A stretch of DNA of 36,783 nucleotides from JAWXCB01 sp034440455 (GCA_034440455.1 JAWXCB010000094.1:1-36783); one strand, 5' to 3'; positions 15,771 through 23,626 are shown, counted from the first letter of the stretch. A program made the numbers and translations. Notes: a model not told the origin generated them from the sequence alone.

Positions 15771-16598
15771 TCAGACTTTCGCGTGGATGAGCTTTACGTT
15801 GTCAAAGAATAGATGAATGTCATTGGCATCCATAGTCGGCACCATGCGGAAATAGATTTGATAGCTATCCGCCTGAATGCTGTTTACTTCAGGTGTGAAG
15901 TTGATGTAGAGTTTGTTCCACTCCTCTTTGGGAGGAATAGTGAGCTTGTAAAACGAATACGTTTCTGTACCCACGCTCGCGAGGATGCCTACTTCGAACA
16001 AATGATTGTTTTTGTAATCCATTTCAAGAAACACTGCCGTGCTATTAAACGGAATATCGTAAGTGGAATTGGTGGATGCAATTACCTCAACCGAATCGGC
16101 TATCAGCTTGCCGGAAAAATTTCCTTCAAATACATCGCCACCGGAAATGCGCTGCAAATTGGAGAAGTTGTTGGCGTTTTCAAAACCTTCAATGAAATCA
16201 AACTCTGCATTGTTGGAATAGCTGACAGACGGATAAAATGTGGCCACCGTTGCGGGAATGAAATTGACATCAAGAGTGTCCGCATCATAAAACGGGTAAA
16301 TCGCACGCGTGGTGGAAATGCCGTTCAGCTTGATTCCCGCATAAACCAACAGCCGCGTGTTTCCTTCCGCGAGAATCGGGAACTCAACTGGAAGTTCATA
16401 CGCCCCCTGTAAATTAAAATCCTGGTAAACCCACACATCAGAAATGTTGGACGAAGAAGAGCCTTCGTTCGTTCTGGAGTTTACAGAAATGGAAGGCACA
16501 TTCAGATAAGCAGGAATGGGTTCATCTTCACAGGAAGAAAAGAGAATACAGAGTAAGAAAAAAGAGGGGCAAAAATGTTTCACACTTGATACTATCAA
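15771..16598 (-). CDS. Lipoprotein of unknown function in the glycan operon
   Basis: 275 residues with a lipoprotein signal ending FLLCILFSSC (lipobox-like FSSC, acylated Cys at about 23). The mature protein is beta-rich and low in Cys (VNSRTNEGSSSSNISDVWVY, AIYPFYDADTLDVNFIP, HLFFDNVKLIHAKV), similar in texture to carbohydrate-binding jelly-roll proteins, and the C-terminal FFDNVKL is typical of the last strand of such folds. I do not recognise a named family. It lies between the Gfo/Idh oxidoreductase (33 bp away) and the glycosylphosphotransferase (2 bp), so a role in glycan export or anchoring is inferred. Confidence 0.7.
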   Translation of the reverse strand: MIVSSVKHFCPSFFLLCILFSSCEDEPIPAYLNVPSISVNSRTNEGSSSSNISDVWVYQDFNLQGAYELPVEFPILAEGNTRLLVYAGIKLNGISTTRAIYPFYDADTLDVNFIPATVATFYPSVSYSNNAEFDFIEGFENANNFSNLQRISGGDVFEGNFSGKLIADSVEVIASTNSTYDIPFNSTAVFLEMDYKNNHLFEVGILASVGTETYSFYKLTIPPKEEWNKLYINFTPEVNSIQADSYQIYFRMVPTMDANDIHLFFDNVKLIHAKV

Positions 16599-16631
16599 TC
16601 GGTTAAAAAGAATTCTTGAAAGAAATATTGT

Positions 16632-17612
16632 TTATCCAACCTTGTTTTTTTCTATCGTCTCCAGCACTTGATAAGCAACCTTCATCGCATTGTATCCATC
16701 CGTGAGCGTCACCTTTGGCTCCGTGCCTTCGAGAATACTTTTTGCAAACAACTCCAACTCCATCTTGATGGAATTGATTTTCGCATCGCCCAGCTTTTCA
16801 TAGCTGATTGCTTTCTTCTCTCCGTTCATACCTGTATCAATCGTCAGCACATTCGGCTGGTCATCGCCCGTTGACTCGGCCATGCGAAAAATTTCAGTTG
16901 ACTTCTCCAACAAGTCAATGCTGATGTAAGCATCCTTTTGAAAGAAACGAATCTTGCGCATTTGCTTCATGGAGATGCGGCTGCATGTGATATTCGCGAC
17001 ACAACCATTTTCAAACTCAATTCTCGCATTCGCAATATCAGGTGTTTTGCTAATCACCGCTACGCCACTTGCGCTCACGCGCGCTACATTTGATTTTACT
17101 ACGCTCAGGATAATATCAATATCATGAATCATTAAATCCAGCACCACAGAAACATCGGTTCCTCTCGGATTGAATTGTGCAAGGCGGTGCGTTTCAATGA
17201 ACAACGGGTGCAACTCCAGATTTTGAATCGCCAGAAAAGCAGGATTGAACCGTTCTACATGCCCAACCATCGCTTTCACGTTTGCTTTATCTGCAAGGTG
17301 AACCAATTGCTGCGCTTCCTCTAATGTACTTGCGAGCGGTTTTTCAATAAAGACATGTTTTGCTCTTTTGATGGCGTTTGCTGCGCAATCAAAATGCGAA
17401 AGGGTAGGGGTGACAATATCTATAACATCCGCCTGCTCAATCAACGCATCCATATCAGCAAAGCGTTTCACAGAATATTCCTTTTCGGCAACGACAGATT
17501 TCTCATCATCAGGGTCATAAAACCCGATGAGTTCATAATCACTGATTTGCTGAATCAGCTTTAAGTGAATTTTCCCCAGATGTCCCGCGCCCAATACGCC
17601 AATCTTCAGCAC
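16632..17612 (-). CDS. Gfo/Idh/MocA-family NAD(P)-dependent oxidoreductase
   Basis: 326 residues. N-terminal Rossmann fold with GVLGAGHLGKIH, an acidic end of strand 2 (GFYDPDDEKS), IDIVTPTLSHF, and the family signature EKPLASTLEEAQQLV with the catalytic Lys of the EKP motif. The C-terminal alpha/beta domain carries GHVERFNPAFLA and HDIDIILSVVKSN. Members oxidise or reduce sugar or inositol derivatives, often in nucleotide-sugar routes. As first gene of the operon with a lipoprotein and a glycosylphosphotransferase it probably makes a precursor sugar; the substrate is unknown. Confidence 0.85.
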   Translation of the reverse strand: MLKIGVLGAGHLGKIHLKLIQQISDYELIGFYDPDDEKSVVAEKEYSVKRFADMDALIEQADVIDIVTPTLSHFDCAANAIKRAKHVFIEKPLASTLEEAQQLVHLADKANVKAMVGHVERFNPAFLAIQNLELHPLFIETHRLAQFNPRGTDVSVVLDLMIHDIDIILSVVKSNVARVSASGVAVISKTPDIANARIEFENGCVANITCSRISMKQMRKIRFFQKDAYISIDLLEKSTEIFRMAESTGDDQPNVLTIDTGMNGEKKAISYEKLGDAKINSIKMELELFAKSILEGTEPKVTLTDGYNAMKVAYQVLETIEKNKVG

Positions 17613-17658
17613 GTTAAAATTTTGGGGGCAAATTTAGAGAATTTGAAGGGAGGGGAGA

Positions 17659-18129
17659 TTAATGAGCCTTCGTGATTTTTTTCAATGCGGCTGCATCGAG
17701 AATATCCTGTGGACGTGCTACGGCTTTTTTAGCTTCTATCAATTGATTGATGTGAAAAAATCGCACCGGCACGCCATGCACATCCGCTACTGTCGCATGG
17801 TCGTAGCTATCATCAAAGCGCTCCTGTGGAAAGCCTTTCATAAAAGTCATAATATCGAGTTCAAAGCCGGAAGGTAAGTTGAGTGATGTCCAGTCGGGTA
17901 TAAACTGGGTTGTTTCAATTGCTTCAATGTCGCCCATATTTGCCTGGAAAAGTGAATTGCGAAGATGTTTGCGATTTTCGGGCGTGTCCTTTATCCAAAG
18001 GTCAAGGTCGGCAGTAAAGCGGCTGATGCCGTGCATGTTTACAGCAAATCCTCCCACGACAATAAACTTCACTTCATTTTGAATCAGCAATTTCCAGAGA
18101 TTGAGAATCTCTTCATCATAGCTATCCAT
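17659..18129 (-). CDS. Nucleotidyltransferase-fold protein (DUF6036/AbiEii-like)
   Basis: 156 residues; the ATG at 18129 is chosen over an upstream TTG. The pol-beta-type nucleotidyltransferase signature is present (FIVVGGFAVNMHGISRFTAD followed by LDLWIKD, i.e. GG then DxD). A C-terminal helical part (FFHINQLIEAKKAVARPQDI) is typical of small stand-alone members annotated as nucleotidyl transferase or DUF6036. Such proteins are sometimes the enzyme half of toxin-antitoxin-like pairs. A 56-residue ORF ends 2 bp before this ATG on the same strand, suggesting a two-gene unit. Reaction and substrate unknown. Confidence 0.7.
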   Translation of the reverse strand: MDSYDEEILNLWKLLIQNEVKFIVVGGFAVNMHGISRFTADLDLWIKDTPENRKHLRNSLFQANMGDIEAIETTQFIPDWTSLNLPSGFELDIMTFMKGFPQERFDDSYDHATVADVHGVPVRFFHINQLIEAKKAVARPQDILDAAALKKITKAH

Positions 18130-18131
18130 GC

Positions 18132-18302
18132 TCAATCTTTAGTTTTAGGGGATTGGATTTTCGCATCCTTCAACATGCGATTAATCCGAATCAACTTCAT
18201 CAACATATCAAAGCGTTCGCTGTACGTGCGGTTCAGGCGCAACTGCATTTTCTGTTCCTCGTTTAGAAACGGGGAAGATGGTTTATCACTGCCGGATTCC
18301 AT
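18132..18302 (-). CDS. 56-residue helical partner of the nucleotidyltransferase
   Basis: An ORF starting MESGSDKPSSPFLNEEQKMQ and continuing as a basic amphipathic helix (LRLNRTYSERFDMLMKLIRI, NRMLKDAKIQ). Its TGA lies 2 bp before the ATG of the nucleotidyltransferase, so translation is probably coupled. The composition resembles small antitoxin-like or adaptor proteins; no family is recognised. Reality is inferred from gene spacing and the amphipathic pattern. Confidence 0.5.
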   Translation of the reverse strand: MESGSDKPSSPFLNEEQKMQLRLNRTYSERFDMLMKLIRINRMLKDAKIQSPKTKD

Positions 18303-18381
18303 CCATCGAAGTTACACAATCGCAAAAAGCTGAGTATGAAATTTGTCATACCGACCGATTTCTTTACCTGCCTGAAACCTC

Positions 18382-18389
18382 TAACTTTG
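18382..18389 (+). promoter_or_regulatory. Bacteroidota -7 promoter element
   Basis: TAACTTTG fits TAnnTTTG exactly and lies 4 bp before the GTG start of mtaB at 18394, so the message would be nearly or fully leaderless. No good -33 partner was found. Confidence 0.35.
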
Positions 18390-18393
18390 CCGC

Positions 18394-19779
18394 GTGCAAA
18401 AAACGGTTGCCTTCCACACGCTCGGTTGCAAGCTTAATTTTTCAGAAACGTCTTCTATCTCAAGGATGTTTTCTGCGAGCGGATATGACAAAGTTGAGTT
18501 CGACCAGCCTGCCGATGTGTATGTCATTAACACCTGCTCAGTCACCGAGAATGCAGACAAAGAATGCAGGCAAATCATCAGAAAACTGAAAAGACAATCA
18601 CCTGATTCAAAGGTGGCAGTGGTGGGATGTTACGCGCAACTACAGCCTAACCAAATTGCTTCCATTCCGGGGGTGAGCCTTGTATTGGGAGCGGCTGAGA
18701 AATTCAACATTGTTGAGCATTTAGAAAATATTTCCGAATCAACGGAAGCAGAGATTCATGCTACGGCAATTGATGAAGTTGATTTTTATGTTGATGCACA
18801 TTCGTTTGGTGACAGGACACGCACATTCCTCAAAGTGCAGGATGGCTGTGATTATGGTTGCTCCTTCTGCACCATTCCGCTGGCAAGAGGAAAAAGCAGA
18901 AGCGCTGAAATACATGCTATTGTTGCGCAGGCACAGCAGATTGCCGAATCAGGTGTGAAGGAGATTGTACTCACAGGCGTGAACATCGGTGATTTTGGGA
19001 AAGGTGAATCGGGTGGAAAAAGCAGGAATGAAAACTTCCTCGACCTCATTAAAGCATTGGATGAAGTGGAAGGCATCGAGCGGTTTAGGATTTCATCCAT
19101 TGAGCCGAATTTGCTGAATGAAGAAATCATTCAGTTTGTTGCAAGTTCAAAAAGATTCGCACCGCATTTTCATATCCCGCTGCAATCGGGTTCAGACAAA
19201 GTGCTGAAGCTGATGCGCAGAAGATATTTGCGCGAGCTTTATACCGAGCGCGTAGAATTGATTAAGCAAGCAATGCCGCACTGCTGCATTGGGGTGGATG
19301 TGATTGTCGGTTTTCCGGGAGAGACGCACGATGATTTTCTGGAGACTTATAAGTTCCTGAATGAGTTGGATATTTCCTATCTCCACGTGTTCACTTATTC
19401 CGAAAGACCAAACACGCTTGCAATTGAAATGGGCGAATCCGTGCCGATGGAAGAGAGAAAGCGCAGAAGCAAAATGCTGCGCAGTCTTTCTGTGAAGAAA
19501 AGAAGATTCTTCTACGAGCAACATCTCGGTGAAACACGCCCCGTGCTTTTTGAATCAGAAAACAACAAGGGATTCATTCAAGGCTTCACAGATAATTATA
19601 TCAAAGTGAAAACTCCTTTCAACAACGATCTCGTGCATGAAGTAGTTGATGTTGTGTTGAGTGAAGTTGATGCCGATGGCGATATGATTGGAAGATGTTT
19701 ACAGTTTCCTGTTTTCAATTTACAGTCTAACGAACAGGAATCATTTGTTCCATTGAAAACTGTAAACCGAAAACTATAA
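18394..19779 (+). CDS. mtaB: tRNA (t6A37-C2)-methylthiotransferase
   Basis: 461 residues, usual for the family, starting at GTG because no ATG lies upstream in frame. The N-terminal UPF0004 domain has its three cluster Cys: Cys12 (TLGCKLN), Cys48 (INTCSVT) and Cys79 (VVGCYAQ). The radical SAM motif is Cys152-x3-Cys156-x2-Cys159 (DGCDYGCSFCTIP). The C-terminal part (GFTDNYIKVKTPFNNDLVHE) is TRAM-like. The enzyme methylthiolates t6A37 in tRNAs decoding ANN codons. The pattern LGCKLNFSET and the lack of the MiaB-specific extension favour MtaB over MiaB or RimO. lgt follows 9 bp downstream. Confidence 0.9.
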   Translation: MQKTVAFHTLGCKLNFSETSSISRMFSASGYDKVEFDQPADVYVINTCSVTENADKECRQIIRKLKRQSPDSKVAVVGCYAQLQPNQIASIPGVSLVLGAAEKFNIVEHLENISESTEAEIHATAIDEVDFYVDAHSFGDRTRTFLKVQDGCDYGCSFCTIPLARGKSRSAEIHAIVAQAQQIAESGVKEIVLTGVNIGDFGKGESGGKSRNENFLDLIKALDEVEGIERFRISSIEPNLLNEEIIQFVASSKRFAPHFHIPLQSGSDKVLKLMRRRYLRELYTERVELIKQAMPHCCIGVDVIVGFPGETHDDFLETYKFLNELDISYLHVFTYSERPNTLAIEMGESVPMEERKRRSKMLRSLSVKKRRFFYEQHLGETRPVLFESENNKGFIQGFTDNYIKVKTPFNNDLVHEVVDVVLSEVDADGDMIGRCLQFPVFNLQSNEQESFVPLKTVNRKL

Positions 19780-19788
19780 ACCGAAAAC

Positions 19789-20958
19789 ATGTTTCCCCGC
19801 TGCTATCCCACCATCTCCGATTTGCTTTATGATTTCACCGGCATAGATATTCCGCTGCCGATATTCAGCTATGGCTTTTGTCTTGCGCTGGGATTTCTTT
19901 TTGCAGCATGGACGCTCTCCATCGAATTGAAGCGCAAAGAGAAACACGGTATATTAAAACCATTTAAGCAAACAATTGAGAAAGGCGAAAAAGCAACTCC
20001 GCTTGATTTAATCATCAGCGCGCTTATTGGCGCGTTGGTTGGATATAAATTAGTTTATGTGCTTTTCAATTGGAGCGCGTTTGCAGATAATCCGCAGGAG
20101 AAATTATTTTCAGCCGAAGGCAGCATCCTTGGGGCGATTGTTGTTGCGGGAATCTTTGTCTATTTAAAATATCGCAACAAGGCAAAGGAAGTAGTTGACC
20201 ATCCGCAAAGCGAATTGGTGGAAGTGCATCCGTATCAGGCAGTGGGCGATCTCACGATTGTGGCGGCAATCACGGGCATCATTGGCGCGAAGCTGTTTTA
20301 TTTCTTTGAAAGCCCGGGCAACTTCGAAGAGTTTCTCAATGACCCCTTTGGTTCTTTCTTTGGCGGACTTACCGTTTATGGAGGTTTGATTCTGGGCAGC
20401 ATCAGCGTGATGTGGTTTGCGAAAAAGCGCGGCATGAATCCCGTGCATATTGCAGATGCCGCCTCGCCCGGTCTTTTCCTCGCATATGTTTTCGGAAGGC
20501 AGGGCTGTCAGGTTTCGGGCGATGGCGACTGGGGCATCGTGAACACGCTCACAAAACCCGACTGGCTCGGTTGGCTTCCCGACAGGCTGTGGGCGTTCAA
20601 CTATCCGCACAACATTATTAATGAAGGCGTAAGAATTCCCGACTGCATGGAAGCGCATTGTTATGTATTGCCCGAAGCCGTGTTTCCCACACCGATGTAT
20701 GAATCCTTCATGGCGCTTGCTTTGTTTGCTCTGCTGTGGTCGCTGCGGAAACATATCACAATTCCCGGGTTGATGTTCTCTTTCTATTTTATTTTAAACG
20801 GAATCGAACGCTATTTAATCGAGCAGGTGCGCGTGAACACCAAGCTCGATATGGGAGGCACGATGCTGACACAGGCGGAAGTCATCGCGATACTCTTCTC
20901 GCTGTTTGGCATTGGCTCCGCGATTTATTTTTACAGGAAAAATAAAGCCTCCTCTTAA
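19789..20958 (+). CDS. lgt: Prolipoprotein diacylglyceryl transferase
   Basis: 389 residues, the long form found in Bacteroidota. Several membrane helices are visible (FSYGFCLALGFLFAAW, LDLIISALIGALVGYKL, ILGAIVVAGIFVYLK, GGLTVYGGLILGSISVMW, YESFMALALFALLW, GLMFSFYFILNGIERYLIEQ). The active-site loop reads GRQGCQVSGDGDWG, the Bacteroidota version of GRxGNFxxxE; the final NGIERYLIEQVR is also diagnostic. The enzyme attaches diacylglycerol from phosphatidylglycerol to the lipobox Cys of prolipoproteins in the inner membrane; several lipoproteins in this window are likely substrates. It starts 9 bp after mtaB. Confidence 0.92.
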   Translation: MFPRCYPTISDLLYDFTGIDIPLPIFSYGFCLALGFLFAAWTLSIELKRKEKHGILKPFKQTIEKGEKATPLDLIISALIGALVGYKLVYVLFNWSAFADNPQEKLFSAEGSILGAIVVAGIFVYLKYRNKAKEVVDHPQSELVEVHPYQAVGDLTIVAAITGIIGAKLFYFFESPGNFEEFLNDPFGSFFGGLTVYGGLILGSISVMWFAKKRGMNPVHIADAASPGLFLAYVFGRQGCQVSGDGDWGIVNTLTKPDWLGWLPDRLWAFNYPHNIINEGVRIPDCMEAHCYVLPEAVFPTPMYESFMALALFALLWSLRKHITIPGLMFSFYFILNGIERYLIEQVRVNTKLDMGGTMLTQAEVIAILFSLFGIGSAIYFYRKNKASS

Positions 20959-21008
20959 AAGAGTTTATTCTCCTGCCCAGCTCATAAAGATATTTACTCT
21001 TCTGCTGT

Positions 21009-21053
21009 GTGCGCTACAAGACAATGCGCTAATGAAATGAGGTAAGTACGCGC
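21009..21053 (+). repeat. 45-bp dispersed repeat, copy 1
   Basis: Ends TAAGTACGCGC and contains GCGCTA twice (about 21012 and 21027). It aligns without gaps to copy 3 (23475-23519), about 36 of 45 identical by eye, and with one indel to the inverted copy 2 (22650-22695). A palindrome follows directly. The rest of the gap between lgt and the P450 shows nothing else. Confidence 0.7.
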
Positions 21054-21060
21054 CAAAAAA

Positions 21061-21158
21061 CAGCTATGAGCGATTAGCTATTAGCTATTAGCTGCGAGCC
21101 GAAATAGAAATGTGTGTTCCCTTCGGCTAATCGCTAACAGCTAAAAGCGAACGGCTTC
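21061..21158. repeat. Imperfect palindrome with heptameric sub-repeats
   Basis: The left arm contains tandem TTAGCTA units (GATTAGCTATTAGCTATTAG) and ends GAGCCGAA; the right arm begins TTCGGCTAATCGCTAACAGC. The arms can fold into a long interrupted hairpin. It lies between 45-bp repeat copy 1 and the P450 promoter. Confidence 0.6.
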
Positions 21159-21165
21159 TTCTGCG

Positions 21166-21198
21166 TTTCGCCAAAAGAAATAGCCCTTCTTATATTTA
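21166..21198 (+). promoter_or_regulatory. Probable promoter of the P450 gene
   Basis: A -7 box TATATTTA (seven of eight to TAnnTTTG) at 21191-21198 is preceded by TTTC at 21166-21169, 21 bp away, close to the -33 TTTG box. The ATG at 21206 follows after 7 bp. Confidence 0.35.
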
Positions 21199-21205
21199 CA
21201 CCACC

Positions 21206-22567
21206 ATGCCCACCGCTACTGCCACCAAACACCTCCCGCCCTCTCCCAAAGAACACTGGCTGCTGGGCAGCGCGTTTTATTTTGTGAAAGACTCCATCGG
21301 CTTTTTAATGGAAAACTGTCCTAAGTATGACGGCATTTTCCGCGTGTCTTCTCCCTTTGAAAAGATCGTTATCGTTTATCATCCTGAATACATCAAATAT
21401 GTTTTACAAGATAATAACCGCAACTATGTGAAGAGTTTCGGCTATGAAGTGCTCAAGATGTTGCTCGGCAACGGCTTGCTTACCAGCGAAGGCGATTTCT
21501 GGATGCAGCAGCGCAGGCTCATTCAGCCCGCATTCCACAGGGAAAAATTGATGTCGCTTACGAAGCGCATGACAGATTGCGTTGACGACCTCATTGCGGA
21601 GCTTGATAAAAAAAGCGGCAAAGGTCCCGTGAACATGCAAAAGGAGATGATGGCATTCGCGCTTGATATTGTTGCGCGCTCGCTGTTCAGCTCCGATGTC
21701 AAGTCGTTTATTGATGAGGTGGGCGAGAACATGGACATCGCCAACGAATCAGCCATTGACCGCATCCGCAACCCCTTTCGCCCACCGCAGTGGATGCCCG
21801 TGCCCTCCAACATCCGCGAGAAACGCGCCATCGCCAAGCTCGATGCCATCGTGCTGCGCATCATCGAGCAGCGCAGGCAATCAACTGAAAGCCATGCTGA
21901 TTTGCTCGGCATGATGATGGCTGCGCAAGACGAGCAAACGGGCGAACGCATGAGCGACCGCCAACTGCGCGATGAAGTGATGACGCTTTTCCTTGCGGGG
22001 CACGAAACCACCGCCCTCGCCCTCACGTGGCTCTGCTATTGCCTGTACAACAATCCAGCGGTGGAAGAAAAACTACTGAGCGAAGCCACGCAAATCTTAA
22101 ATGGCAGAACGCCCGAATTTTCCGACATGCCCCGCCTCGACTACACGCGGCAGGTCATTGAAGAAACGATGCGCCTCTACCCGCCCGCGTGGATGGTGGG
22201 GCGCAAAGCGCTCGCTGACGATTCCATTGGCGGATTTCTCATTCCCAAAGGGTACAGCATTTTAATGCCCGCCTTCTATGTGCATCGCGACCCGCAGTTG
22301 TGGAATGCCCCCGAACAATTCCTTCCCGAGCGCTTCGAAAAAGAGCAAGTCAAAAAGCGCGACCGCTTCGCCTACTTCCCCTTCGGTGGTGGGCAGCGCC
22401 TGTGCGTGGGCAATAGTTTCGCCATGCTCGAGATGCAGCTTGCCGTGTCCATGCTCATCCAAAAATTTCACTTCCGCCTCGTTGATGGCTTCACGCCCGC
22501 CTTAGACCCGCTCATCACCCTGCGCCCCAAAGGCGGCATGATGATGCAAGTGGAGAGGCGAGGGTAA
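21206..22567 (+). CDS. Cytochrome P450
   Basis: 453 residues, soluble bacterial P450. The I-helix oxygen-binding motif is FLAGHETTALALTW, the K-helix ExxR is EETMRLYPPAW, and the heme loop is FPFGGGQRLCVGNSFA with the proximal Cys at 400. The N-terminus (LPPSPKEHWLLGSAFYFVKD) has the Pro-rich hinge but no membrane anchor. Overall texture is like the CYP102/CYP110/CYP175 side of the family, whose members hydroxylate fatty acids, terpenes or carotenoids; the presence of crtI/crtB in the window does not decide the substrate. No ferredoxin or reductase gene is adjacent. It looks GC-richer than its surroundings and lies between inverted copies of a 45-bp repeat, which may mean it was acquired as a unit. 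Confidence 0.9.
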   Translation: MPTATATKHLPPSPKEHWLLGSAFYFVKDSIGFLMENCPKYDGIFRVSSPFEKIVIVYHPEYIKYVLQDNNRNYVKSFGYEVLKMLLGNGLLTSEGDFWMQQRRLIQPAFHREKLMSLTKRMTDCVDDLIAELDKKSGKGPVNMQKEMMAFALDIVARSLFSSDVKSFIDEVGENMDIANESAIDRIRNPFRPPQWMPVPSNIREKRAIAKLDAIVLRIIEQRRQSTESHADLLGMMMAAQDEQTGERMSDRQLRDEVMTLFLAGHETTALALTWLCYCLYNNPAVEEKLLSEATQILNGRTPEFSDMPRLDYTRQVIEETMRLYPPAWMVGRKALADDSIGGFLIPKGYSILMPAFYVHRDPQLWNAPEQFLPERFEKEQVKKRDRFAYFPFGGGQRLCVGNSFAMLEMQLAVSMLIQKFHFRLVDGFTPALDPLITLRPKGGMMMQVERRG

Positions 22568-22641
22568 GTTGTAAGTCATAAGTTTTAAGTTAAATGCAAA
22601 TCGGCTGTTCACTTAAAACTTAGAACTTATGACTTACAACT
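22567..22641. repeat. Long palindrome immediately after the P450 stop codon
   Basis: The left arm GTTGTAAGTCATAAGTTTTA is repeated in reverse complement at the right (CTTATGACTTACAAC), with a 7-base length difference between arms caused by an extra AAGTT-type unit. It begins at the last base of the P450 stop codon and could act as a terminator, though there is no T tract. 45-bp repeat copy 2 follows. Confidence 0.65.
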
Positions 22642-22649
22642 GTTCTGTG

Positions 22650-22695
22650 GCGCGTACTTATCTCATTTGTTTAGTGTGTCACACTGGTAGCGGAA
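22650..22695 (-). repeat. 45-bp dispersed repeat, copy 2 (inverted)
   Basis: Read on the minus strand it ends in ATAAGTACGCGCC, like copy 1; the best 27-bp block differs at three positions. One indel distinguishes its first half from copies 1 and 3. It is oriented opposite to copy 1, so the P450 gene lies between inverted copies, and on its own strand it is again followed by a palindrome. Confidence 0.7.
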
Positions 22696-22738
22696 CTCGT
22701 CAGGAGGGTAACAGTATCTGCGAAGAAGGCCTCAATTG

Positions 22739-22856
22739 CCGTTGGCTTCAGCCAACGGAATAAGATACTCGAGAATAAAGAGGCTTTAGCCTCACCTCCA
22801 TTTTGGCTAAAGCCAATTGACAGTTTCGCTTTGCATCCGTCAGCTAAAACTGACGG
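22739..22856. repeat. Cluster of four short hairpins (REP-like)
   Basis: Four perfect or near-perfect palindromes follow each other: CCGTTGGCTTCAGCCAACGG (22739-22758), GAGGCTTTAGCCTC (22780-22793), TTGGCTAAAGCCAA (22803-22816) and CCGTCAGCTAAAACTGACGG (22837-22856). They share the GGCT-AGCC theme of REP elements common between Bacteroidota genes. No coding potential. Confidence 0.65.
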
Positions 22857-22972
22857 TAATTAAGCATGTACTGCATTTGTTAAAATAGTAATACAAAGAA
22901 ATGAAAGAACGAGTCAAGATTCTTCAATTGTAATTATGAAAAATATGTATCTTTTGGAAAGACTTTTAAAAG

Positions 22973-23452
22973 ATGCCCCATTCTAATTCAACAATAAATC
23001 ATTCTATAATCTTCTTTGTTTGCCTTCTCTTTTTCTTCGTTTCGTGCGATAAAGAAGATGTAAATTTCCCCGAGCGGGAACCCATTGACCTTATTATTGG
23101 TGATTATTTCGGAATGAGGAATGATACTTCGACAGAAGAAGTTAATTGTAGCAAGAGTAGTGGTTTTTCAAGCTGGGATTCAATGACTACTAACAATAGA
23201 AATGATTCAATTAATATTCTTAAACTCTCTGATGACTCAATCAGTATTGACGGATACTCCTTTAGGTTTGATTCAACGAATTACTATCAAAAACTATTAG
23301 GTGGCGCAAACCCTTTCCAACAAATAACATTTGAAATCTCTGAAGACACTATAAGAAGTTATTATTTCAGTGGATATTCCCTGCAAATAGTTGATGGTGA
23401 TTGTAATCACGTTTGGATAACATCTTCAAGATTTTCAGGAATTAAGAATTAA
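22973..23452 (+). CDS. Small lipoprotein, unknown function
   Basis: 159 residues. A lipoprotein signal (HSIIFFVCLLFFFVSC) puts the acylated Cys at about 25, followed by DKEDVNFPEREPIDLIIGDY. The mature part is Ser/Asp/Asn-rich and ends GDCNHVWITSSRFSGIKN, suggesting a small beta domain with two further Cys (VNCSKSS and GDCNH) that could pair. No family recognised. Possible promoter: TATCTTTT at 22948-22955, with TTG 17 bp upstream. It stands alone between repeat clusters, consistent with accessory DNA. Confidence 0.6.
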   Translation: MPHSNSTINHSIIFFVCLLFFFVSCDKEDVNFPEREPIDLIIGDYFGMRNDTSTEEVNCSKSSGFSSWDSMTTNNRNDSINILKLSDDSISIDGYSFRFDSTNYYQKLLGGANPFQQITFEISEDTIRSYYFSGYSLQIVDGDCNHVWITSSRFSGIKN

Positions 23453-23474
23453 ACTCCCACACTCCTCCTTCCTT

Positions 23475-23519
23475 CTGCGCCACCAAACAAAGCGCTAAAG
23501 CAACGAAGTAAGTACGCGC
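23475..23519 (+). repeat. 45-bp dispersed repeat, copy 3
   Basis: Contains AGCGCTAAAG and ends GTAAGTACGCGC. It aligns end to end with copy 1. A hairpin follows 6 bp later, as for the other copies. Confidence 0.7.
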
Positions 23520-23525
23520 AAAATC

Positions 23526-23553
23526 AATTAGGAATTGAAAGCATTTCCTAATT
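23526..23553. repeat. Hairpin next to 45-bp repeat copy 3
   Basis: AATTAGGAA pairs perfectly with TTCCTAATT across a 10-base loop. The stem differs in sequence from the palindromes beside copies 1 and 2. Confidence 0.55.
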
Positions 23554-23605
23554 ATTAATTCACCTTCTACTGCTGACTACTGACTGCCACTACTTTACGA
23601 AGGCT

Positions 23606-23613
23606 TATTTTTG
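23606..23613 (+). promoter_or_regulatory. Bacteroidota -7 promoter element
   Basis: TATTTTTG matches TAnnTTTG and lies 13 bp before the helicase ATG at 23627. Confidence 0.35.
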
Positions 23614-23626
23614 CACGATTTTTTTA

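Noticed and set aside
15813..16412. Plus-strand ORF of 199 codons
   Set aside because: Antisense to the lipoprotein of the glycan operon, whose signal peptide and tight gene spacing show the real strand.
20164..20754. Minus-strand ORF of 196 codons inside lgt
   Set aside because: Antisense shadow of the clearly recognised lgt gene with no domain pattern of its own.
22739..22856. Possible CRISPR array
   Set aside because: The units are hairpins of differing sequence with irregular spacing, not identical direct repeats with spacers.
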